A stretch of 64,000 nt of DNA from JASHVB01 sp035508435 (GTDB taxonomy: Bacteria; Pseudomonadota; Alphaproteobacteria; Acetobacterales; Acetobacteraceae). Both the position numbers and the translations under genes were made by a program. The notes beneath the pieces were generated by a model. That model searched no databases. It was not told the origin of the DNA and was given only the letters and a program-made list of their open reading frames with translations. This document shows, piece after piece, positions 57,225-64,000 of the stretch. Numbering within the stretch: the stretch's first letter is position 1; every line of letters starts with the position of its first letter. The stretch covers positions 1 through 64,000 of the forward strand of contig DATJNA010000161.1 in assembly GCA_035508435.1 (NCBI GenBank), in the 5' to 3' direction.

Positions 57225-60200
57225 ATGTGCGGGACGCGGGCCTTGGACTGGCAATTCCTGAGGATGTTCCAGGCGATCAGATCCGTTGCGCCCTACCGCG
57301 GCAGCTATGAGCCGTGGCTGGTCGCCATATCCGTTTCGATCGCCATCCTTGCAGCCTTCGTCGCGCTATCAGTCTCGTCTCGCATGGTGAACGCGCCGTC
57401 GCGGCGGCTGCGTTGGGCCTGGGCCGGCGCCGGCGCGCTCTGCATGGGCGGCGGAATATGGGCCATGCACTTCATCGGCATGCTCGCCTTCTCGCTGCCG
57501 TGCGGCGTCTCCTATGATCCGCTCGGCACCTTGCTGTCGATGATTCCCGGGATCATCGCCAGCGGCGTGGCGCTGCATGTCATTGGCCGGGTCAGCGATC
57601 CCGGCCTGACGCGATTGCTCATCGGCGGCGTCCTGATCGGCGCCGGCATCGGTGCCATGCATTACTCCGGCATGGCGGCAATGGAGCCGGACGCGCTGAT
57701 CCGCTATCAGCCGGGCCTGGTCGCGGTCTCGGTCGTCGTTGCCGTGGTGCTCGCCTTCGTCGCTTTGGAGGCGCGCTTCCAACTTCGCCGCTTCGTTGCG
57801 TCCGACACCACGGCGAACCTTGTCGCCGCGATCATCCTCGGCCTGGCCGTGTCCGGCATGCACTACACCGCCATGCAGGCGTCAGTGTTCTATCCACTGT
57901 CGGGGTTACATATCGCCACGGCGATCATGCCGCCGTCGTTGCTGGCCGCGCTCATCACCGTCATTTCGGTGCTGATTGCCGCGATCGCACTGGTGAGTTC
58001 GGCTGCCGGGCGCCAATGGGAACTCGCTTCCGGATTGTCATTGGAGATCGGGCGCCGCCGGGCACTCGAGCAGGAGGCAGAGAGCGGCCGGGCGTGCTTG
58101 CAGGCAATATTCGATGCTGTCGCGGACGCCATCATAACGATGGATCGCGCCGGTCACGTCAAGCAGTGGAGCTCCGGCGCACAGCGCATCTTTGGCTATG
58201 CACCGGAAGAGATCGTCGATGCCGACATCGCCGTCCTGATGCCGGAATCACAATGCTCGAGCGTCGGTGGCTTGCTCGGCCAGCTTGGCGGGGAGCGCAT
58301 TGTCACCGGCCACGAATTGGCTGCGCAACGCCGGGACGGCAGCCGATTTCCCGCCGAGCTCGCGCTGAGCGAGGTGCGGAGCGGAGACGAGGTGTTCTAC
58401 ACCGCGATCGTCCGCGACATCACGGAACGCAAGCGAGCCGAAGCCGAGCTGGTCCGGGCGCGAGAGCAGGCCGAGGCCGCCAACCTGGCGAAGTCGCAGT
58501 TCCTCGCCACCATGAGCCACGAGATCCGTACGCCGATGAACGGCGTACTGGGCATGGCGCATTTGCTCACGTCAACGGCGCTGAACGCGCGGCAACGGCG
58601 TCTGGTGGACAACGTGGTCCGATCCGGTCAGGCGCTGCTTGGAATCATCAACGACATCCTGGATTTCGCCAAGATCGAAGCCGGAAAACTGGAACTGGCG
58701 GAACTCCTGTTCCAACCCCGTGAGGCCGTCGCCGAACTCGCCGATCTGTTCTCGGGACGTTGCTCTAACAAAGGGTTGGAGTTCGTCTATTTCGTGTCGG
58801 AAGACGTGCCTTCCCACGTAATCGGCGACCCGGTGCGACTGCGCCAGATCCTGATCAATCTGGTCGGCAATGCCGTCAAGTTCACCGAGGCGGGCGAGGT
58901 TCTGGTCAAGATCGCGACACTGCCCGGCGGTCCCGACGAGGTGATATTGACGTTCGCGGTCGAGGATACCGGCATTGGCATCGCGGCGGACCAATGCTCC
59001 CGGATCTTCGAGTCGTTCCACCAGGTCGACAGCTCCATGACGCGGGCGCGCGGCGGCTCGGGTCTCGGCCTGTCGATAACGCGCCAGCTTGTCGAACTGA
59101 TGGGCGGCAGCATCGCGGTGGAAAGCGAGCTTGGCCGAGGGTCGCGGTTCAGGTTCACCGCGCATCTCAAGGCGGCGCCGCACGTTGTGGGGCCGCAACC
59201 ACGTCAACACCTGCCGCGGACCATGCGCGCTCTGGTGGTGGACGCGAACGCAACCAGCGCTCAGGCTATCCTGCTCTACCTCGCCAGTTGGCAGATCGAC
59301 GCCCAGGTCGTAGCGACCATCTCGGAGGCGGAGGCCGCGTTGGTAGGCAGCGGCGGGGCCAAGGGCCCGTTCGATGTCGCAATCCTCGACGTAAAAGGGT
59401 TGGGTTCGCGCGCGCTCGAGTTCGCGAAAACGGTGCGAACTGCATCTGGCCGACGGCAGCTTGAACTCATTTTGCTCGCCAGTTTCGACACCTACATGCG
59501 CGATACCAGCCTGGAAGCGCTGGGTGCCGCGGCCATTCTGCCGAAACCCGTGCGGCCGTCGGAATTGTTCAACGCCCTGGTATCGATCGCCTCGGACGGC
59601 ACGAAACGCGACAGTGCACTGCGCTGCACCAGAGGCGGCCCGCAGGCCGCAACGCCGACATTCAATGCTCGCATCCTTGTGGCCGAGGACAATCCAGTCA
59701 ATCAGGAAGTGGCCGTGGGCATGCTCGAGGCCATGGGATGCCGCGCCTTCAGCGTGTCCAATGGACAACTCGCGCTGGACCGGATCGCCCAGGAACACTT
59801 CGACCTGATCCTGATGGACTGTGAGATGCCAGTCATGGATGGGATCGAAGCCACCCTCCGCATCCGCGAGATCGAAGCGGCCCCGCAGTCCGATACTGTG
59901 GCGGCGAAGTCTCGGACGCCGGTCATCGCCCTAACTGCGCACGCCCTCAACGATGTTCGGGAAAAATGCTTCGATGCCGGGATGGATGCATTTCTGATCA
60001 AGCCGTTCGATGATCGCCAGTTGGCCGAAGCCTTGTCACGGTGGCTGACACCGTCGCGACCTGACACTCGCAGTGATGACGATCTGGAAGCTGCCCCGGC
60101 GGTCGCGGCGCCGCCGCAGACGACGACCAGTACGCAGGCTGCAACCAGCGCGGCAATCGACATGGCCGTGATAGATCGGCTTCGTACGCTTGGTCGTCCG

Positions 60201-60512
60201 AACGAGCCCTCACCGCTCGGACGCGCAGTAGCTCGTTTCGTCGATGTTGGGCCGGCGCTCGCGCGAACCATGCAGACAAATTTCGAGAACGAAGACGCCG
60301 AAGAGCTGGCACGGACGGCCCATAGCCTGAAGTCGAGCTCCGGAACCTTGGGAGCAACCCGCCTTGCGAAGCAATGTGCACAGATCGAGACATTTGCCCG
60401 TCAGTCCAATCTCGCTGCGCTGCGTCCGCTGATAATGGATCTTGATCAAGAGGTGGCCGCGGCAGTGCAGCGGTTGGAAGCGATCAGCGGAGAGATTCAT
60501 GCACCCGCCTGA
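57225..60512 (+). CDS. MHYT-domain hybrid histidine kinase with PAS, two receivers and Hpt
   Basis: A 1095-residue membrane kinase. The N-terminal MHYT sensor (about 30-240) contains M-H-F-I-G-M, M-H-Y-S-G-M and M-H-Y-T-A-M, putative copper or gas-sensing motifs. Then come PAS (about 285-405), H-box A-T-M-S-H-E-I-R-T-P-M, ATPase G boxes, a first receiver that lacks a clear phospho-Asp, a second with L-I-L-M-D-C-E-M-P-V-M-D-G, and an Hpt with A-H-S-L-K-S-S-S. The first Met may be at 57264. Its end overlaps the next gene by 14 bp. Confidence 0.9.
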   Translation: MCGTRALDWQFLRMFQAIRSVAPYRGSYEPWLVAISVSIAILAAFVALSVSSRMVNAPSRRLRWAWAGAGALCMGGGIWAMHFIGMLAFSLPCGVSYDPLGTLLSMIPGIIASGVALHVIGRVSDPGLTRLLIGGVLIGAGIGAMHYSGMAAMEPDALIRYQPGLVAVSVVVAVVLAFVALEARFQLRRFVASDTTANLVAAIILGLAVSGMHYTAMQASVFYPLSGLHIATAIMPPSLLAALITVISVLIAAIALVSSAAGRQWELASGLSLEIGRRRALEQEAESGRACLQAIFDAVADAIITMDRAGHVKQWSSGAQRIFGYAPEEIVDADIAVLMPESQCSSVGGLLGQLGGERIVTGHELAAQRRDGSRFPAELALSEVRSGDEVFYTAIVRDITERKRAEAELVRAREQAEAANLAKSQFLATMSHEIRTPMNGVLGMAHLLTSTALNARQRRLVDNVVRSGQALLGIINDILDFAKIEAGKLELAELLFQPREAVAELADLFSGRCSNKGLEFVYFVSEDVPSHVIGDPVRLRQILINLVGNAVKFTEAGEVLVKIATLPGGPDEVILTFAVEDTGIGIAADQCSRIFESFHQVDSSMTRARGGSGLGLSITRQLVELMGGSIAVESELGRGSRFRFTAHLKAAPHVVGPQPRQHLPRTMRALVVDANATSAQAILLYLASWQIDAQVVATISEAEAALVGSGGAKGPFDVAILDVKGLGSRALEFAKTVRTASGRRQLELILLASFDTYMRDTSLEALGAAAILPKPVRPSELFNALVSIASDGTKRDSALRCTRGGPQAATPTFNARILVAEDNPVNQEVAVGMLEAMGCRAFSVSNGQLALDRIAQEHFDLILMDCEMPVMDGIEATLRIREIEAAPQSDTVAAKSRTPVIALTAHALNDVREKCFDAGMDAFLIKPFDDRQLAEALSRWLTPSRPDTRSDDDLEAAPAVAAPPQTTTSTQAATSAAIDMAVIDRLRTLGRPNEPSPLGRAVARFVDVGPALARTMQTNFENEDAEELARTAHSLKSSSGTLGATRLAKQCAQIETFARQSNLAALRPLIMDLDQEVAAAVQRLEAISGEIHAPA

Positions 60513-62736
60513 GCCACGCGCGATGAATCAGGCTGGGACCAGCGATGACCTGTTTGACATCCTGCCGGATATCACCGGGCAACCGGCCCCGGTGCTGATC
60601 GTCGACGACGATCCGGTTGTGCAGATGTTCATGCGAGCGGCACTCGAGGATGATGGATTCACCGTTGTCGAGGCCGACGACGGGCTGAGTGCATGTCGCC
60701 AGTGCGCCGACAGCGTACCGTCGTTGCTCATCGTCGATGCCATGATGCCGAACATGGATGGCTTCGAACTGTGCCGCGTGCTGCGCCGCCAGCCGGAAAC
60801 GCAACATGTCCCGATCCTGATGGCGACCGGGCTTGAGGACAAGGAATCGATATGTCGCGCCTATGAAGCCGGAGCCACCGATTTCATCGCCAAGCCGATC
60901 AATTGGCCAGTGCTGGTCCAGCGCGTTCATTACATGCTCCGCGGAGCCCGCACACTCGACGCATTGCGTCGGAACCAGCAGCGCCTGCGTGCCACACAAA
61001 AGTTGGAACGTGAGCAAGGCGAACGGCTTGCGGCGGCGCTGGGCAACATGTCGCAAGGACTGTGCATGTTTGGCGCCGACGGATTGCTGATCGTAAGCAA
61101 TCAGCGTTTTCAGGATCTTTTCCAACTGTCCCTGAACGCGGTCGAGCCCGGCCGATCGATGGCCGAACTGTTACGGACCAGTCCGGTGTTTTCGTCTGCA
61201 TCCGACCAGGACGAGGACCTGGCGCTGACCGGATTGCTCGAGCTCGCGGCACAGCGCACCCCCGGCACGCTGACCAGGGAACTCGCGAGTGGCCGCACCA
61301 TCAATGTCAGTCACGAGCCGATGCCCGGCGGCGGCTTCGTCGACACGTTCACCGATGTCACAGAGCAACGGCTTGCCGAGGCGCGCATCGCCCACATGGC
61401 GATGCACGATCCACTCACCGATCTGCCGAACCGGCTCTTGTTCCGCCAGCGGCTGGAAGATGCCTTACGCAGACCGGCGCGCGATGAGCGCTGTGCGGTG
61501 CTGTGCCTGGACCTCGATCAATTCAAGGACGTGAACGACACCCTCGGCCACCCGGTCGGCGATGCCCTATTGAAGGCCGTGACCCAACGTTTGTGCGGCC
61601 TGGTGCGGCAGACCGACACGGTGGCCCGATTGGGCGGCGACGAATTCGCGATCGTTCAGAGCAGGTTCGACCATTCCAGCGAATCCACCGCGCTGGCGGA
61701 CCGGCTGCTGCACGAACTGAGCCAGCCGTTCGATGTCGCCGGACATCATATTGTCATCGGCACCAGCATCGGCATTGCCATGGCTCCCGATGACGGCGCC
61801 GATCCGGATACGTTGCTCAAGAGCGCCGACATCGCCCTGTACCAGGCGAAGAGCGACGGACGGAACCGTTTCCGCTATTTCGAGCCGGCGATGGACGCGC
61901 TGATGCAGGCCCGCCGCGAGCTGGAGCTGGATCTGCGCCGGGCGGTCGCCGAAAGCGAATTCGAATTGTTCTATCAGGCACAGGTGAACCTCGCCAGCAA
62001 GCAGGTCAGCGGTTTTGAGGCGTTGCTGCGCTGGCGACATCCCCGGCATGGTATCGTCCTGCCGGGCAAGTTCATTCCTCTTGCGGAGGAGACCGGGCTG
62101 ATCATCCAGATCGGCGAGTGGGCATTGCACAATGCGTGCCAGCATGCCCGATGGTGGCCGTCGCCGCTGAAGGTTGCGGTCAACATTTCCGCGGTGCAAT
62201 TCCGCAATCGCAGGTTGGTCGAGGCGGTTACCCGTGCGCTGCGAGACTCGGGGCTCGATCCGTGCCGGCTGGAGCTGGAGGTCACCGAGTCGGTGATGAT
62301 CCAGGATTTCGATGCGGCGATGGCGATGCTGTACCAATTGAAGGCGCTCGGTGTCAGCATCTCGATGGACGACTTCGGCACCGGCTACTCCTCGCTCAGC
62401 TATCTGCGAAGTTTTCCCTTCGACAAGATCAAGATTGACCAGAGCTTCATCAGAGGATTGGGCAAAAAATCGGACTGCACGGCGATTATTCGTGCCGTTA
62501 CCGGGATGTGTGGCAGCCTCGGCATCACCGCCACCGCCGAGGGTGTGGAAACGGCAGAGCAGTACCAACTGCTTTGCGCGGAGAATTGTACAGAGATCCA
62601 GGGCTACTTCGTCACCGAGCCGCGCCCGGCTCACGAAGTGCCGGCCTTCCTCAGCGGTTTCGCCCCGGGCATCCAGGTTGACGTGGTCGGTCGGACAGAC
62701 CCTGGCGAGACGGTATCTGCGATACAGCCACGATAA
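60499..62736 (+). CDS. Receiver-PAS-GGDEF-EAL cyclic-di-GMP protein
   Basis: A 745-residue protein. The receiver (about 22-140) has D-D-D near its start and phospho-Asp in L-I-V-D-A-M-M-P-N-M-D-G; a PAS domain follows. The cyclase site is R-L-G-G-D-E-F-A-I and the phosphodiesterase has E-A-L in G-F-E-A-L-L-R-W, plus D-D-F-G-T-G-Y-S-S-L and E-G-V-E-T. Both catalytic motifs look intact. GGAGAG lies 5 nt before the ATG at 60499. The gene overlaps the hybrid kinase, the likely source of its phosphoryl group. Confidence 0.92.
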   Translation: MHPPEPRAMNQAGTSDDLFDILPDITGQPAPVLIVDDDPVVQMFMRAALEDDGFTVVEADDGLSACRQCADSVPSLLIVDAMMPNMDGFELCRVLRRQPETQHVPILMATGLEDKESICRAYEAGATDFIAKPINWPVLVQRVHYMLRGARTLDALRRNQQRLRATQKLEREQGERLAAALGNMSQGLCMFGADGLLIVSNQRFQDLFQLSLNAVEPGRSMAELLRTSPVFSSASDQDEDLALTGLLELAAQRTPGTLTRELASGRTINVSHEPMPGGGFVDTFTDVTEQRLAEARIAHMAMHDPLTDLPNRLLFRQRLEDALRRPARDERCAVLCLDLDQFKDVNDTLGHPVGDALLKAVTQRLCGLVRQTDTVARLGGDEFAIVQSRFDHSSESTALADRLLHELSQPFDVAGHHIVIGTSIGIAMAPDDGADPDTLLKSADIALYQAKSDGRNRFRYFEPAMDALMQARRELELDLRRAVAESEFELFYQAQVNLASKQVSGFEALLRWRHPRHGIVLPGKFIPLAEETGLIIQIGEWALHNACQHARWWPSPLKVAVNISAVQFRNRRLVEAVTRALRDSGLDPCRLELEVTESVMIQDFDAAMAMLYQLKALGVSISMDDFGTGYSSLSYLRSFPFDKIKIDQSFIRGLGKKSDCTAIIRAVTGMCGSLGITATAEGVETAEQYQLLCAENCTEIQGYFVTEPRPAHEVPAFLSGFAPGIQVDVVGRTDPGETVSAIQPR

Positions 62737-62869
62737 TCGCGGTAGTGGCCGTAGAGCGATGCGGTCAAATCTGTTTTGGTGACAACTGTAGGCCAACATT
62801 TTGCTGAAAACTGCCGCCCAACCATTGCAGGGCGGATGCCGCAGCACCCGCCCCGCTGGGTTCAGCGCA
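62737..62869. other. Short convergent intergenic region
   Basis: 133 bp with no gene. A slightly AT-richer piece around 62765-62800 contains a direct repeat of gccaacatttt / gcccaaccatt type that I would not call significant. Confidence 0.3.
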
Positions 62870-64000
62870 TCAGACGCCGGCGTATTCGGTGGCGATGCTC
62901 TTGTTGGTGTAGTCGGTCAGCAGCATCGTGGAGACGATGCCGATCAGCGCGCAGATCGCAATGTACACCGCTATCGGCCAGGCCGAGTGATAAGTGGCGA
63001 ACAGCCATGTCGCGATAAACGGCGACGGGCCGCCGGCGATGACCGAGGCAAGCTGGTAGCCAAGCGATGTGCCGCTGTAGCGCAGGCGCGGCGTGAAGCT
63101 TTCCGCGATCAGCGCGGCCTCCGGCCCGTATTCTGTCATGACCGGCAGCAGCGAGATGGCGATTGCCAGGAAGATCACCCACGGGACGCCGGTGTTCAGC
63201 ATGGCGATATAGACGAAGCCGAATACGCCCATGAACAGGCAGCCGATGATGAACATGTTCTTGCGGCCGACGAAGTCGGACAGGTAGCCGGCGATCACCA
63301 CCCAGATGAAGCCCAGCACGGTCTGTGTGATCACGCCAACCAGCAGGAAGTCCCGCGACATCCCCAGCACCTGGGTGCCATAGCTGAAGATCCACGCGCC
63401 AACGATGTAGCCTGGCGCTTGTTCCGGCATGCGCAGCAACGCGGTCAGCGCTACCTGCTTCGGCTGCCGCTTCAGCACCTCCCACACCGGCACGCGTTCG
63501 ATCCTTTGCTCGTCGAGGATCTTCTGGAACACTGGGGTTTCCAGAATGCCGAGGCGGATCCACAGCCCGACCGCAACCATGACGGCGCTGAGGAAGAACG
63601 GGATGCGCCAGCCCCAGACCAGGAACTGGTCGCCGGCGAACCAACTGAAGAACAACACGGCGCAGTTGGCGAGGAACAGGCCGCAGGGTGCGCCGAATTG
63701 CGGCCAGGCGGAGAGGAAGCCGCGATTCTTGTCACTGCGTGCCCACTCCATGGCCAGCAGCACCGAGCCACCCCATTCGCCGCCGACGCCGATACCCTGC
63801 ACCAGGCGGATCAGGGTCAGCAGGATCGGCGCCCAGATGCCGATTGAATTGAAGCCGGGGACGCAGCCCACCAGCACGGTGGCGACGCCGGTGATCAGTA
63901 ACGTAACGATCAGCGTCGCCTTGCGGCCGATGCGGTCGCCCCAATGGCCGAAGATCGCCGCTCCGATCGGCCGGCCGACGAAGCCGATAAAGAATATGCT
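62870..64000 (-). CDS. MFS transporter, metabolite:H+ symporter type, cut by the window edge
   Basis: The open frame runs from the stop at 62870 to the right edge without interruption (377 codons). Near the edge it reads G-R-P-I-G-A-A-I-F-G-H-W-G-D-R-I-G-R-K, the MFS signature of the loop between helices 2 and 3; later come R-L-V-Q-G-I-G-V-G-G-E-W-G-G-S and G-Y-L-S-D-F-V-G-R-K. G-E-W-G-G and the overall layout are typical of the MHS group (proline/betaine, shikimate, alpha-ketoglutarate carriers). The N-terminal part is missing; the substrate is unknown. Confidence 0.88.
   Translation of the reverse strand, partial: SIFFIGFVGRPIGAAIFGHWGDRIGRKATLIVTLLITGVATVLVGCVPGFNSIGIWAPILLTLIRLVQGIGVGGEWGGSVLLAMEWARSDKNRGFLSAWPQFGAPCGLFLANCAVLFFSWFAGDQFLVWGWRIPFFLSAVMVAVGLWIRLGILETPVFQKILDEQRIERVPVWEVLKRQPKQVALTALLRMPEQAPGYIVGAWIFSYGTQVLGMSRDFLLVGVITQTVLGFIWVVIAGYLSDFVGRKNMFIIGCLFMGVFGFVYIAMLNTGVPWVIFLAIAISLLPVMTEYGPEAALIAESFTPRLRYSGTSLGYQLASVIAGGPSPFIATWLFATYHSAWPIAVYIAICALIGIVSTMLLTDYTNKSIATEYAGV

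Noticed and set aside
57225..62736. Frameshifted single gene encoding kinase plus GGDEF-EAL
   Set aside because: The kinase ends naturally after its Hpt domain, and the next gene has its own ribosome site and start, so a real 14-bp overlap is the simpler reading.

Overview
This is a high-GC window (my estimate is two-thirds G+C or more, with a strong third-position G/C bias in the genes). It reads as a stretch of alphaproteobacterial chromosome, most likely from the Acetobacteraceae or a close relative. The family-level call is inferred from alphaproteobacterial markers: FliX next to FlgI, a DksA with a single zinc-finger cysteine, COQ9, DUF2125 and DUF1614 proteins. I see no tRNA, rRNA, CRISPR array or complete insertion sequence. 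About 55 protein genes are supported; two run off the window edges (murJ on the left, an MFS transporter on the right).

Layout. 1-7.1 kb: envelope and division genes (murJ, a DUF2125 protein, then ftsE / 67-codon ORF / ftsX / ydcF / plsC joined by 1-4 bp overlaps). 7.1-13.6 kb: a GFA-family protein, a GT39/ArnT-like glycosyltransferase, an atypical SDR, an EpsB-type sugar transferase and an alpha/beta hydrolase. 13.7-17.9 kb: two tandem paralogous lipoproteins and a ring-hydroxylating dioxygenase alpha/beta pair followed by a Vgb-type beta-propeller. 18-22 kb: truA-DUF72, then an argD-like aminotransferase preceded by what looks like an arginine attenuator, then a fluoroacetate-dehalogenase-like enzyme. 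22-26.4 kb: a Spy-like periplasmic protein divergent from a two-component system, then hemN behind an FNR/FixK box. 26.7-33.9 kb: DedA, quinone reductase, MocR regulator, NHL-type protein, rpsU, def-coq9, dksA. 34.1-36.5 kb: flagellar genes (fliX, flgI, rod-binding protein, FlgN-like). 36.7-42.8 kb: an unknown HEPN-like protein carrying a coding minisatellite, then a KaiC-like ATPase overlapping a hybrid kinase. 43-52.3 kb: DUF1614, SCO1, a small phage-like regulatory module, a CHASE3-like hybrid kinase, and a TPR-glycosyltransferase plus a repeat protein. 52.4-64 kb: phosphotransacetylase behind a second FNR/FixK box, a membrane protein, SDR, recR, an MHYT hybrid kinase overlapping a REC-PAS-GGDEF-EAL protein, and an MFS transporter.

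Three patterns stand out. First, the intergenic DNA is full of short tandem arrays, each with its own sequence and period: 12 units of exactly 20 bp, nine of 21 bp, six of exactly 21 bp, five of 18 bp leading into a REP hairpin, and 29 bp x3 inside a REPIN-like inverted repeat. Second, both FNR/FixK-type boxes lie exactly 34 nt upstream of the chosen ATG (hemN and pta), which would place the start codon at +1 of a class II promoter. Third, the leader of the argD-like gene has five consecutive Arg codons, an 8-nt antiterminator candidate and an 18-bp perfect hairpin arranged like a classical attenuator.

All family assignments are from reading motifs and residues by eye; no database search or folding calculation was run.
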